Positions 8,570 through 18,075 are shown, counted from the stretch's first letter. The stretch: 64,000 nt of DNA from Sphingomonas naasensis (GCF_004792695.1 NZ_SRXU01000010.1:53889-117888), one strand, 5' to 3'. Numbers and translations: made by a program. The notes: a model not told the origin generated them from the sequence alone.

Positions 8570-9456
8570 CCACGAAGCTCGCCTCCCCCGTCGCACTTGC
8601 GTTCGAGACGGAGACCTTGCGCATCCAGATCGTGGACATCCTGCCGCTCCGCGAACTGGCGCACTCCGTTCGCAACTCGGTGAAGTACGGGCAGATCGCC
8701 GCCTCAATCGGCGAGGTGGGGATTATCGAACCTCCGGTGGTGGCGCGCGACCGGGACGATCCATCAAAATATCATCTGCTGGACGGACACCTGCGCGTCG
8801 ACATCTTGCGGCTGCGCGGCGACCTGGAGGTCGTATGCCTTGTCGCGACAGAGGACGAGGCCTTCACCTACAACCGTCGCGTCAGCCGAATAGCCACCAT
8901 TCAGGAGCACAAGATGATCCTGAATGCGATCAAGAAGGGCGTCCCCGAGGAGCGTCTGGCAAGGGCGCTCAACGTCAACATCTCCAACATTCGGGCGAAG
9001 CGAAATCTGCTCGTCGGAATATGTCCGGAAGCGGCCGAGTTGCTTCGGGACAAGCATGTCCCGATGAACGCCTTCACAGAGCTCCGGAAGCTGATGCCGA
9101 TACGACAAATCGCCGCGGCTCAGATGATGGTAGCGATGAATCGATATTCGATTTCCTATGCCAAATCGATCGTCGCCGGCACGCCCGATGATGAGCTCGT
9201 CGCCGGGCGGCATAAGGTCCTGAAGGGACTCACCGACGAACAGGTCGCACTCATGGAGCGCGAATCGGCCGCACTGGATCGCGAGTTCAGGCTCATCGAG
9301 CAATCCTACGGGGCTGATCACCTCGATCTGGTCCTGGCGCTCGGCTATATTCAGCGCCTGCTCGGCAATGCGCGGATCGTGCGTCATCTCGCCAGGCACC
9401 ATGCCGACCTGCTCGGCGAATTTCAGAAGCTCGTCGACATCCCGAAGGCCGCATGA
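8566..9456 (+). CDS. ParB/RepB-like partition protein 2
   Basis: A 296-residue paralogue-like partner of the preceding gene. It has a ParB N-terminal fold (VKYGQIAASIGEVGIIEPPV, YHLLDGHLRVDIL, LEVVCLVATEDEAF), then an HTH region (ERLARALNVNISNIRAKRNL) and a RepB-C-like helical tail (LVLALGYIQRLLGNARIVRH). It overlaps the previous gene by ATGA. Where ParB1 has CGQGR this copy has DGHLR, so nucleotide binding may differ. Two non-identical ParB-like proteins behind a recombinase suggest a heteromeric complex. Confident as family, uncertain as function. Confidence 0.82.
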   Translation: MTTKLASPVALAFETETLRIQIVDILPLRELAHSVRNSVKYGQIAASIGEVGIIEPPVVARDRDDPSKYHLLDGHLRVDILRLRGDLEVVCLVATEDEAFTYNRRVSRIATIQEHKMILNAIKKGVPEERLARALNVNISNIRAKRNLLVGICPEAAELLRDKHVPMNAFTELRKLMPIRQIAAAQMMVAMNRYSISYAKSIVAGTPDDELVAGRHKVLKGLTDEQVALMERESAALDREFRLIEQSYGADHLDLVLALGYIQRLLGNARIVRHLARHHADLLGEFQKLVDIPKAA

Positions 9457-9584
9457 TGGGGACCCGGACCCGATAAGCGCGGGGACCGCGGGAGACGCCG
9501 CACTGCGGGGCGGATCGAGCGCGGTGGTGGGGATGGCGGCGATCCCGCTCGGAGCCCACCAGGAACCCGATAGGGTTCGACTTT

Positions 9585-9618
9585 GTGCGCCGGTCGGCGA
9601 CAAGGCCGACCGGCGCAC
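9585..9618. terminator. Strong stem-loop between convergent genes
   Basis: A perfect 14-bp stem, gtgcgccggtcggc (9585-9598) with gccgaccggcgcac (9605-9618), encloses a 6-nt loop. It lies between the convergent parB2 and AlpA-like genes and starts 129 bp after the parB2 stop. T-tracts on either side are weak, so it may be a bidirectional terminator or a protein site. Confidence 0.5.
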
Positions 9619-9648
9619 TTCTGACAAGCATGGACCGGCGGGCGGTGC

Positions 9649-9846
9649 TCAGCTCCGCTCGAACAGTCGCTTCAGACTTGGATAGAGGATGAACGTCGAG
9701 CGACCGATCTTCACCGTCTCGATTGTCCCGTCGCCGATGAGCTCATAGATCGTCGAGCGGCAGATCCCGGTGATCCTGACCGCGGTCGAGATCCGCACGC
9801 TGATCGGCTCGAGCGTCACCTGCTCCGGCGGGATGCCTGCGCTCAT
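9649..9846 (-). CDS. AlpA/excisionase-like HTH protein
   Basis: A 65-residue protein of the MerR-like excisionase family: SVRISTAVRITGICRSTIYE, LIGDGTIETVKIGR, STFILYPSLKRLFE. AlpA and Xis-type proteins bend att-site DNA or activate the excision genes of integrative elements. It converges with the recombinase-ParB transcript. It is probably a regulator or directionality factor of this mobile region, though which recombinase it serves cannot be told. Confidence 0.8.
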   Translation of the reverse strand: MSAGIPPEQVTLEPISVRISTAVRITGICRSTIYELIGDGTIETVKIGRSTFILYPSLKRLFERS

Positions 9847-10003
9847 TTCGTCCTCTCCTTGCTGAAGGCGCGATCGCTGTCGAGGAATGCGGACAGCATC
9901 GCGGGGATGAGATCGGCCACCGGCAACACCGGCGTCTGTCAGGAAGGTCCGCCGCTCTGATCGAGCGGCTTCAGCTCAAACTCTCCGGAAATTCGAGGAC
10001 CCC

Positions 10004-11812
10004 GTGTTGAAACAGCTCAAGAAGTCTCTGGCGTTGGCATGCGCCGCATCCGCGCTCTATGGCGCCGGCGCCGCCAGTGCGCAGGATATCGTTCCGCCCA
10101 AGGTCTATACCATGACACCGACCGGCGTGAGCCTCGCGGACGGCTCCTTCACCTTCACAGATACCGATCTGGTGATCGGCACGCTCAGGCTCGAGCGATT
10201 TCATCTCGGCGGTCAGCGCGATCCGAACAACCCGTTTTTCGGTCCACGGATGAGCCACAATTACGACATCTATGTAGCACCAAACCAGAAGACCAACTGC
10301 GATATCAATTGCACCACCTTCAAGAAGCCGATCGTCCACATGGGGACGAGCGCCAGCGGCACCTTCTATGAGACGATGCCACCCAATTCAGTGCTGCAAC
10401 ATTCAACCGACGACAGCTACGCAGGAGAGCTGGTTCGGGACGGCAGCGGCGCCTATGTCTACACAGACCGGGACGGCAATGTTTACACCTTCAGCACGAC
10501 CGTCGGGGTTGCGGGTTCGTCGAGCCTCAGCAAACGTGTCGCCAACATCGTGTTCGCCAATGGGCGGCGGCAGGACTTCGCCTATAACGGCTCGGGCCAG
10601 CTCAAGGCAGTAGTCGACAGTTCCGGCTATGCCATCGTCTTCGACTACGCCGCGAACGGCAATGTCGGCGTGGCATGCGGCTACAATCTCGCCGACACCT
10701 ATGTGTCGGTTTCGTCCACCTGTGCCGGCGCAGCCCTCAAAGTCAGCTACGGCTATTCAGCGGACACGCCCGCCAAGCTTATCAGCGTCACCGATCCGGA
10801 CAACAATGTCACAACGTACAGCTATACGGGCAAGGAGATCGCCTGCGTAACGCCGCCCGGTTACACGACCTGCAAGGTCTCCAACGCCTATGGATATTCT
10901 CCGAATGTGTGGCAGGTGACTCAGCAGACGCTAGCAGACAATGCTGTGTGGAAATATTCTTATTCCGGTGACTATTCGAAGCCGCGCGACCCCGAAGCCT
11001 ATGCGGAGATCGAGCCTTGGACACAGGCAAATGTCACCGATCCCGCGCTGAAGACGAGCTATTACACCTTCGTCGCAACGTCGCCGTTTACCGCGGTCGA
11101 CGCGAACGGGCAGACGACGAACTACCGCTATCAGGGAGGGTGGGACTATCAGACCTCTCCTGCCTACAGCCAGAACCACGGCTCTGCGCTGGTGGAAGTC
11201 ACCTTGCCCGAAGGCAACAAATATCTCGCGGCCTATGGTGGCCCACGGCGGTCGGTCACCGAGGAACGGCTTCGCGCCAAGCCCGGCTCCGGACTGGCCG
11301 ATATCGTTAAGCAATATGGCTATGTGGCCGATTGCACGACCGCGCCTAACACGCCGCAAAACTGCGCGAAACCAATCTGGACGAAGGACGCGAAGCTCAA
11401 CCAGACCGACTATACATATGCTGCGAACGGGCTGTTACTCACGGCGATGCAGCCCGCCCCTACTACTGGCGCGGCACGTCCGCTGAAAATCTTCACCTAT
11501 GTTCAAAAATATGCCTGGGTGAAGAACTCGGGCGGCGGCCTGTCTCCGTCCGCTGCTCCAATGTGGGTTCCGCAGACCGAGGCGATCTGCCAGACCGCCG
11601 CCGGCAGTAGCACGCCGGTTTGTGATGGCGCGGCCGTCCAGACCGTCACCACCTACGAGTACGGCCCCGACGGCACCGCCAACAATCTGCGCGTGCGCGG
11701 TATGGTCGTGAGCTCGGGCGGCACCAGTCTTCGCACCTGCTACGGCTATGACTGGCGCGGGAACAAGATCTCGCAAACCAGCCCGCGCGCCGGCTTGTCG
11801 GTGTGCCAATGA
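10004..11812 (+). CDS. Secreted RHS/YD-repeat protein, first half
   Basis: A 602-residue exported protein starting at GTG with GAGGA upstream. Residues 1-27 are a Sec signal peptide ending GAASAQ. The rest has YD-like repeats (FAYNGSGQLKAVVDSSG, ITDPDNN-type segments such as VTDPDNNVTTYSYTGKEI, TYEYGPDGTANNLR). RHS proteins form a beta-cage that encloses a C-terminal toxin. This gene lacks an RHS core and toxin, but the next gene starts about 20 bp downstream with its own signal peptide and carries both. The two probably form a split shell. Aromatic and Cys content is higher than in the neighbouring DNA-metabolism genes, as expected for an exported protein. Confidence 0.85.
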   Translation: MLKQLKKSLALACAASALYGAGAASAQDIVPPKVYTMTPTGVSLADGSFTFTDTDLVIGTLRLERFHLGGQRDPNNPFFGPRMSHNYDIYVAPNQKTNCDINCTTFKKPIVHMGTSASGTFYETMPPNSVLQHSTDDSYAGELVRDGSGAYVYTDRDGNVYTFSTTVGVAGSSSLSKRVANIVFANGRRQDFAYNGSGQLKAVVDSSGYAIVFDYAANGNVGVACGYNLADTYVSVSSTCAGAALKVSYGYSADTPAKLISVTDPDNNVTTYSYTGKEIACVTPPGYTTCKVSNAYGYSPNVWQVTQQTLADNAVWKYSYSGDYSKPRDPEAYAEIEPWTQANVTDPALKTSYYTFVATSPFTAVDANGQTTNYRYQGGWDYQTSPAYSQNHGSALVEVTLPEGNKYLAAYGGPRRSVTEERLRAKPGSGLADIVKQYGYVADCTTAPNTPQNCAKPIWTKDAKLNQTDYTYAANGLLLTAMQPAPTTGAARPLKIFTYVQKYAWVKNSGGGLSPSAAPMWVPQTEAICQTAAGSSTPVCDGAAVQTVTTYEYGPDGTANNLRVRGMVVSSGGTSLRTCYGYDWRGNKISQTSPRAGLSVCQ

Positions 11813-11832
11813 GCGGCGCGGAGGGGATGGCC

Positions 11833-14523
11833 ATGAAGAAAACCATTGCTGTGCTGCTCTGCTCGGTCGCAATCACTTTACCGTCGGCAGCGCTCGCCCA
11901 GGCATCGGCCTCGGATTTCACCAGCGCGACGCGGTACGATCTCGAGGGGCGCGTAACCGGCACGATCGCGCCCGATCCGGATGGGACGGGGCCACTCCGT
12001 CATCTGGCCACCCGAAATCTATATGACGCGGCTGGGCGCCTAGTCAGGCAGGAAAAGGGGGAGTTGGCGAGTTGGGTGTCCGAGGCCATCGCACCGGAGA
12101 ACTGGAGCAGCTACACCACTTTTTCGATCCGGCAGCAGACCGATACGGTCTATGACGGGCTGGATCGCAAGGTGAAAGAGAGCCTGTGGGCAGGCGGCAC
12201 ACTCTATCAGGTCACTCAATACAGCTACGACCCGGTGGGCCGCCTCAAGTGCACCGCGGTGCGCATGAATCCGGCCGCGTTCGGCAGCCTGCCCGACGCC
12301 TGCACGCTCGGCACCCAGGGCACACACGGCCCCGATCGCATTACGCGCAATGAGTATGACAATAGCGGTCAGTTGCTGCAGGTGCGCAAGGGCCTCGGAA
12401 CAAGCCTTGAGCAGGCTTACGTCACCTATGCCTACACCGAGAACGGCAAGCAGCAGTTCGTGATCGACGCCAACGGCAACAAGGCGCAACTCACCTATGA
12501 CGGGTTCGACCGGCAGGTGGGCTGGTACTTCCCGTCGACTGCGCGACCCTCAGCCTTCAATCCCGCAACCGTGTCTTCCGCCTATTCGACAGCCGGAGCG
12601 ATCAGCGCGACTGATTTCGAAGGCTATGGCTATGACGCCAACGGCAATCGCACCTCGCTGAGGAAGCGCGACGGGCGGGGGTTCGCCTATGCCTATGACG
12701 CGCTCAACCGAATGACGTCGAAGACTGTGCCGGACGCGTGCGTGTCGGGTTACGCCTGCACCAATGTGCCGTCGTCGATGACGCGGGACATCTACTATAG
12801 CTACGATTCCCGAGGACTGCAGACTGCGGCGAGGTTCGACAGCGCGAGCGGTGCTGACGCCGTAACGAGCAGCTATGACGGGTTCGGTCGTCTCACCTCA
12901 AGCACGACGAGCATGGGCGGTGTCAGCCGCACGCTGGGTTATCAATATGATGCCGATGGCAATCGCACGCGCCTGACTTATCCCGACGGCAACTTCGCCA
13001 CCTATTCCTACGACGGTCTGAACAGGCTCAATGCCGCGGGCGTGAGCACTGCGGGGCTGCTCGCCCGGTACTACGACGCCGGGGGCCGGCTCGCGCAGCA
13101 TTTGTCGGGAAGCTGGACCACCTACACCTACGATGGAATTGGCCGCTTGACGGGGCAGGATGAAGCGCTCGCCGGTGGCACGGGGAGCGTCAACACGACG
13201 CTCGCCTACAATTCTGCCAACCAGATCACGTCCCGGACGCGCTCGAACACGGCGTACGCCTTCACGGGCTATACAGCCACCAACCGCAGCTACACGTCCA
13301 ATGGCCTCAACCAATATGCCGCGGTCGGCCCCAACACCTACGGCTATGATTCGAATGGAAATCTGACTTTCGACGGCGGTATCAGCTATACCTACGACGC
13401 CGAAAACCGGCTGGTGGTGACCTCCGCGGGCGCCCAGCTCACCTACGATCCTCTGGGGCGGCTCTATGAGACGTACAAGGCATCGAACGGCACAACGCGC
13501 TTCCTCTATGACGGCGACCAGCTGACAGCCGAATACAACGCCGCCGGGACAATGCTCAAGCGCTACGTCCACGGCCCCGGTGAGGACGATCCGCTGGCCT
13601 GGTTCGATGGTGCTGCCCTCGGGGGCGTTTGGTCGAATGCACACCTACCCAAGCCAGATCATCAAGGTTCGATCGTGTTGTGGACCGATTGGAATGGTGC
13701 ACTAGGCCAGGTCAATAGCTATGATGAATATGGCGTTCCTGCTGCGACCAATGTGGGACGGTTCCAGTATACCGGTCAGGCATGGATCCCTGAGCTGGGA
13801 ATGTACTACTACAAAGCACGGATCTACTCGCCGACGCTGGGACGGTTCATGCAGACTGATCCGATTGGATATGACGATCAGCTCAACCTGTATGCGTACG
13901 TCGCGAACGATCCGCTCAATGCGATAGATCCCGATGGCGAGTGCACCGGCTCGCTGTTCGCGGGCAAGTTGGGTGGCTGCACAGGCAGCGCCGGTGCTGG
14001 CCCGACAGAAGGCGCGTTGCTAGAACAGCAAGCGGCGCAAAATCGAGCCGGACAACAAGGCTCGCCCAGCCAAAAGCAATCTCCCTTAGGCCGAAAACTG
14101 CAGGATCCTGCACAAGGTTCGGGCGGCTACCAAGGAGCTCCGGATCTACCTCTTGAGGAGGACTGGATTACCACGACAGTCGTAACTGGAGGCGTCGGTG
14201 TCATCGCCAGCGGTGTTAAATCTGCGGGCTCCTTCGTTCTGGGCAGGCTGGTAGGACGGACGACGGTGCATGGGGCTGAGCGGATTGCAGGAGCTTCTGC
14301 AACCCGAGGCGGCGTGTTAGGGCAGGCTGGCATCCTATTTACGCGAGCTACCGGAAAGAGGATGACGCAAAGCGATGGCGCGATTGTGTTTGTCAGATCC
14401 CATTGGTGGGGAGGTAGATACGACATCGTGGTACAAAGACCTACCGGTGAATTGATCTCAACGTTCAAGGGAATATCACAAAAAAGTCTTGATAGGTTAA
14501 CTAAGAGATTTGGATATCATTAA
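11833..14523 (+). CDS. RHS-repeat protein with core domain and variable C-terminal toxin
   Basis: An 896-residue polymorphic toxin. The signal peptide is MKKTIAVLLCSVAITLPS..ALAQ. YD repeats run from about 30 to 620 (GYGYDANGNRTSLRKRDGRG, YQYDADGNRTRLTYPDGN). The RHS core follows (AWIPELGMYYYKARIYSPTL, GRFMQTDPIGYDDQLNLYAY, IDPDG at about 700). After this the sequence changes: a linker with a hydrophobic stretch, then a C-terminal domain with HGAERIAGASATRGG, RATGKRMTQSDGAIVFV and GRYDIVVQRPTGEL. That last part resembles RNase-type (BECR-fold) toxin tips, but I assign no specific family. ATG 11833 is chosen because GGAGGGG (11820-11826) sits 6 nt upstream. The 3' end is visibly AT-richer, consistent with toxin swapping. 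Confidence 0.88.
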   Translation: MKKTIAVLLCSVAITLPSAALAQASASDFTSATRYDLEGRVTGTIAPDPDGTGPLRHLATRNLYDAAGRLVRQEKGELASWVSEAIAPENWSSYTTFSIRQQTDTVYDGLDRKVKESLWAGGTLYQVTQYSYDPVGRLKCTAVRMNPAAFGSLPDACTLGTQGTHGPDRITRNEYDNSGQLLQVRKGLGTSLEQAYVTYAYTENGKQQFVIDANGNKAQLTYDGFDRQVGWYFPSTARPSAFNPATVSSAYSTAGAISATDFEGYGYDANGNRTSLRKRDGRGFAYAYDALNRMTSKTVPDACVSGYACTNVPSSMTRDIYYSYDSRGLQTAARFDSASGADAVTSSYDGFGRLTSSTTSMGGVSRTLGYQYDADGNRTRLTYPDGNFATYSYDGLNRLNAAGVSTAGLLARYYDAGGRLAQHLSGSWTTYTYDGIGRLTGQDEALAGGTGSVNTTLAYNSANQITSRTRSNTAYAFTGYTATNRSYTSNGLNQYAAVGPNTYGYDSNGNLTFDGGISYTYDAENRLVVTSAGAQLTYDPLGRLYETYKASNGTTRFLYDGDQLTAEYNAAGTMLKRYVHGPGEDDPLAWFDGAALGGVWSNAHLPKPDHQGSIVLWTDWNGALGQVNSYDEYGVPAATNVGRFQYTGQAWIPELGMYYYKARIYSPTLGRFMQTDPIGYDDQLNLYAYVANDPLNAIDPDGECTGSLFAGKLGGCTGSAGAGPTEGALLEQQAAQNRAGQQGSPSQKQSPLGRKLQDPAQGSGGYQGAPDLPLEEDWITTTVVTGGVGVIASGVKSAGSFVLGRLVGRTTVHGAERIAGASATRGGVLGQAGILFTRATGKRMTQSDGAIVFVRSHWWGGRYDIVVQRPTGELISTFKGISQKSLDRLTKRFGYH

Positions 14524-14708
14524 TGATATGCTGCATATGTGGGGATGTAATAGAGGCCTCCGAAAGGCTTGCCTTGCGGATAAGGCTCAGCAACTTGTTT
14601 GTGAACAAGAAAAATACTCCGTATCAGGAAATGTTCGCTCATGATTACTGTTTTGCAAAAGTATTAGATAAGCAAGTTCCATTTGACCCTGAAGTTTTGT
14701 TGGATTAA
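14523..14708 (+). CDS. Candidate immunity protein for the RHS toxin
   Basis: A 61-residue protein whose ATG overlaps the RHS stop (TAATG). The sequence begins MICCICGDVIEASERLA and has Cys pairs in a zinc-knuckle-like layout, then FVNKKNTPYQEMFAHDYCFA and an acidic end. Its position straight after a C-terminal toxin domain, its small size and its low GC content relative to the window are all typical of RHS immunity genes. I do not recognise the family. The role is inferred from synteny. Confidence 0.65.
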   Translation: MICCICGDVIEASERLALRIRLSNLFVNKKNTPYQEMFAHDYCFAKVLDKQVPFDPEVLLD

Positions 14709-15275
14709 CATTATGAGGCATCGAGCTTTATTTGCGATCATCTAAGATGGATGTTTGCCGACATTCGCCGTGGTGGCGTGGGGCACGGCGGGTCCCAATC
14801 TTTTCGCACCGAAAGCCGGAGCGTTCGTTTCCCACCCGATCACGGATGTTCGGCAGCGCGCGAGCCACCCAACGAGCGCAAACGGCCGAGATCGGGAGGA
14901 AAGCTGCTGGCCGGCAGGCAAGCTCGCGCGTCTAGACGGGGGCTCGGCAGGTGAACCACGTGAGTGCTTGGCCGAAATAGCGCCGATGCCCAACATTGCA
15001 CAAAATGCGATGAAGTAAGCAACGGTCGAGTGGGCCGGTATAGTTTACAGCCCGATGCGACCTGAGGACCGGAAGACGCCGAATGCCAATTCTATTCCGT
15101 AAAGAACTTAGCTCGAACTAACTATTCGTCCATACTGTCTCAGATACTGCCCCAAGGCCCAATGTTCGCAATGCAGGAGGCAGGCATTGCCATGCTGCGT
15201 GAACGAACGACGCCTTTCGGGATCGTTCGCACGCCGACGGATTGACCGATTTCGGGGCTCGAAGCCGCCATTGCT
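14709..15275. other. 567-bp gene-free stretch after the RHS locus
   Basis: Several short frames are open on both strands but none has a ribosome site plus family resemblance. A segment around 14840 (cccacccgatcacgga) resembles the 25-bp intergenic repeat found at 23262 and 24144. It probably contains remnants of displaced RHS tips or intergenic repeats. Confidence 0.4.
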
Positions 15276-17240
15276 TTACCAGATCTGCGGTCCCGTGCGC
15301 GCCCGGCCCAACTGCCAGTTGATTCCGTCGCCCTGGACGAGTCCCGCAACCGGCTTGCCCAGTCGGCGTTCCAGCACGGGTCGCCACGGCACCAGCATGA
15401 ACTCCCGGCTGCGCTCGACCAAGGCATAGCGTCCGCTCGCCGCATCGATCCGCCGGGTCAGACGACCCTCAACCCGCGTCCCGGAGTTGGCCTCGACATA
15501 TGCCTTGCCGAGCTCCTCGCACAGGTCGCCGGCGATGAGCAGCAATTCGCGCCGTTTCAGCAGCGCGAGGGCGCCGCGCTTCAGCCTCGCTTCGCCTTCA
15601 CCTGTGGTCTCGCACAGCCCTTGCTCGACCAGCCATTGCCGGCGTGCGCCGATCGCATCGCGCACCTCGCGCCCAAAGCCGGCATCCCGCGCGATCACCT
15701 TCTCTTCGCCGGCGAGCGTGCGGTCGAGCCAGATCGGCCCGTCGCTGTCGATCAGTCGCTCGATCGGTACGGACGACAGGACCTCGATCGCCACAGGCCG
15801 GTCGCGCAGAACGCGCGCTTCGAATCCGGCGACGCGTTCGAGATGGTCGTTTCCGACAAGCCAGCTGCCATCGGGTACGCGCTCGACGAGACCGTTGCGC
15901 CGAAGCGCCTCGAGCCGTCGCTCATGCGCCTCGGCGAAGGCCCGGCTCGCGCCCGGATCATGCTCGAGGTGCAGGTCGACCGAGTAGCGGCCCTGATGCG
16001 CCGCGGCGATCGCGGCGACAGTCCGGTCGACTTCGCGAACCTCCGCCGCGCGCGGCGCCACCCGCACGGTGGCGTTCTCCGGCGTCGGCTCGGTCGCGCC
16101 CGCCCGGCCGATGTCGAAATAGTGCAGCCGCCCGTCAATCCCGTCGACGAGCAGATAGTGGCGGTCGCGATGCTCGTCGGCGAAGCCGCGCTGGATGACC
16201 CGGCCTACGAGCGGGGCCTCGAGCCGGTCCTCGATCACACGATCGGCCGGCGCGCGTTCGAGCCGGCGCGCCGTCATCTCGCGCTGCATCAGGCGGATGA
16301 TGTCGCCACGCTCGCCCATGCGGCGCAGCGTCTCCTCCAGCCCGTCGGCGAGACGCCAGCGCCCGCCTCCCAGATCCTCGGCAAGCCCCATCGCGCCGAG
16401 CTTGTGCAGCCTTCCCGTCGCCACCGCCTGCTGAAACCGATCATTGTGCGTCGGGCTGGTGATCCGATCCGCATCCATGCGCCGGAGCAGACGCCGGTCA
16501 AGCGCGGTCAGTCGCTCCTGGTCGACATCGCGGCGCAGTCGGTCCTGAATTTGGCGGTCGGTGCGCGGACCCAGGTCGAGCGTGGCGAGCTCGGACGCGC
16601 GCTCGCGAAAGCCATGCGCGACATATTCGCGGGCGATGACCAGGTTCGCGCCGCGGTCGTCGACCCCGCGCAGCATGATGTGGCTGTGCGGCTGGTCGGT
16701 GTTGAAGTGATCGACCGCGACCCAGTCGAGCCTGGTGCCGAGGTCGTGCTCGGCCTGCGCCATCAGGCGGCGGACATAGGGCTTGAGGTCGGCATATTCG
16801 GCGCCGTCCTCGGCGGAGACGATGAAGCGGAACTGGTGACGATCGCCGGCCGAGCGCTCGAGGAATGCCTTGCCGTCGGCGCTGTCGACGTCGCGGCCGT
16901 AGAGCTCGCCGGGATTGCCTTCGCGCGTCACGCCGTCGCGCTGGATGTAGCGCAGATGCGCCCGGGCGCCGGCCAGGCCCTTACCGGCCATCCGCACCAG
17001 CCGCGTCTTGACGATCGCGCGGCGCGCCCGCTGTCCCGCGAAGCGGTCGCGGCTGGAGAGAAGGCGACCGATGCTCGCGCCGCGGCCGATTCGGCTCCCG
17101 TCGAAACGGCGCGAGCGGATCCCGGTCTTGCTCCCGGCGAGGCGCGCAGCCGCAAGTGCACGCCCGGCATATTTGACGAGGCGCTTGCCGTCCTTGCCCT
17201 TCGGCTTGCCGAGCTTGGGCGTGAAGTCGTCGTCGCTCAT
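15276..17240 (-). CDS. VirD2-type relaxase (DUF3363-like mobilisation nuclease)
   Basis: A 654-residue relaxase. The N-terminal basic region (KLGKPKGKDGKRLVKYAGRA) precedes the nuclease core: RAHLRYIQRDGVTREGNPGE, FRFIVSAEDGAEY, then the metal-binding HUH-like triad in DWVAVDHFNTDQPHSHIMLRG. The long C-terminal half is the DUF3363-type domain common in alphaproteobacterial mobilisation proteins. A relaxase nicks oriT and pilots the strand into the recipient. I start it at MSDDDFTPKLG because residues upstream are low-complexity Arg/Ala. It is followed upstream by a small unknown gene, a transglycosylase and a broken traF, so mobilisation genes persist but no type IV secretion genes are present. 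Confidence 0.9.
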   Translation of the reverse strand: MSDDDFTPKLGKPKGKDGKRLVKYAGRALAAARLAGSKTGIRSRRFDGSRIGRGASIGRLLSSRDRFAGQRARRAIVKTRLVRMAGKGLAGARAHLRYIQRDGVTREGNPGELYGRDVDSADGKAFLERSAGDRHQFRFIVSAEDGAEYADLKPYVRRLMAQAEHDLGTRLDWVAVDHFNTDQPHSHIMLRGVDDRGANLVIAREYVAHGFRERASELATLDLGPRTDRQIQDRLRRDVDQERLTALDRRLLRRMDADRITSPTHNDRFQQAVATGRLHKLGAMGLAEDLGGGRWRLADGLEETLRRMGERGDIIRLMQREMTARRLERAPADRVIEDRLEAPLVGRVIQRGFADEHRDRHYLLVDGIDGRLHYFDIGRAGATEPTPENATVRVAPRAAEVREVDRTVAAIAAAHQGRYSVDLHLEHDPGASRAFAEAHERRLEALRRNGLVERVPDGSWLVGNDHLERVAGFEARVLRDRPVAIEVLSSVPIERLIDSDGPIWLDRTLAGEEKVIARDAGFGREVRDAIGARRQWLVEQGLCETTGEGEARLKRGALALLKRRELLLIAGDLCEELGKAYVEANSGTRVEGRLTRRIDAASGRYALVERSREFMLVPWRPVLERRLGKPVAGLVQGDGINWQLGRARTGPQIW

Positions 17241-17495
17241 CGCCGGCACGCCCGAGTCTCGCCAAATCGCGCCGAACCGCGAGGATTTCCGCCATTCCAG
17301 CCGCGCCTGTCTCGCGGCGGCTGACGCGTGTCTCGTGGGAAAACGATGTGCAGACAAAGGCTTAAGCAGTGTCGCGAGACGCTGCCTTTATCTTGTTTTC
17401 CCTTATCCCCCTTCTTCCCCCTGTCCCGGAGCAAAAAGAAAGCCGGGACACGCTGCCGACCCGACAGCGCATCCCGGCTTCGACAGGCGCGACCT
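17241..17495. other. Region upstream of the relaxase, possible oriT
   Basis: No gene is seen. It holds a 7-bp stem (gtcccgg 17423-17429 with ccgggac 17443-17449) and a pyrimidine-rich tract (17385-17422). oriT sites usually lie next to their relaxase gene, so this is a candidate by position only; I cannot identify a nic site. Confidence 0.25.
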
Positions 17496-17852
17496 TCACG
17501 CATCCGCGAACGCCGCGCGCGCCCGTTTCGCAGTCCTGAAGCAGCGCTTGCCGAGCATGCCATGCGCATTGCCGTCGCCGTCGACGACCATCACCGCGAC
17601 GAACCAGCGCCCATCGATCCGGCCGAGCACCCGCACCCGATCGAGCTCGAACTCGGCTTCGTCGCCCCCAAGATAGCTGCCGAGACAGCGCTCCAGGAGC
17701 CGTGCATCCCAGTGGAAATCGACTTCTTCGGCCTCCAAGAAACGTGCCGCCAGCGCAGCACCCGCCTGCCTTCCGAACTCGATCTCGAGCCCCGAGACGA
17801 GCGATGCCATCACGCGATTTGCCGAGTCCGAGATAGTTTGCACCTGTGCCAT
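17496..17852 (-). CDS. Hypothetical mobile-element protein (118 aa)
   Basis: A 118-residue protein beginning MAQVQTISDSANRVMASLVS. It is mostly alpha/beta with FGRQAGAALAARFLEAEEVD and a C-terminal strand-rich part (VRVLGRIDGRWFVAVMVVDG, then MLGKRCFRTAKRAR). No family is recognised. It sits between the relaxase and the transglycosylase on the same strand, a position typical of conserved small genes in alphaproteobacterial conjugative modules. The reading frame continues upstream but in Pro/Arg-rich sequence, so ATG 17852 is preferred. Confidence 0.6.
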   Translation of the reverse strand: MAQVQTISDSANRVMASLVSGLEIEFGRQAGAALAARFLEAEEVDFHWDARLLERCLGSYLGGDEAEFELDRVRVLGRIDGRWFVAVMVVDGDGNAHGMLGKRCFRTAKRARAAFADA

Positions 17853-18075
17853 GACCTGTCTCCGCTTGCAGTCCCCATCATCGAGGACGCCCTCATGGGG
17901 ACGGTCGGCGGAGCGGCGGTCAGGGCCGCCGGAGCGCAAGCGCAGGCGCCGCGAAGCGGACATGGGGGGAGCCGATTTGGTGCTAGCCAAATCGGGGGGT
18001 ACCCATGGGCCTTGAGGGCCGCTTTGCCGTCCGTCATGCTGGGACTTCACGACGAGCCCTTCCACCCTCGCCATG

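Noticed and set aside
15621..17324. 567-codon open frame on the plus strand
   Set aside because: Antisense shadow of the relaxase, which has clear catalytic motifs.
17423..17449. Stem-loop that could be a terminator
   Set aside because: A 7-bp stem with a 13-nt loop and no U-tract on either strand is too weak.
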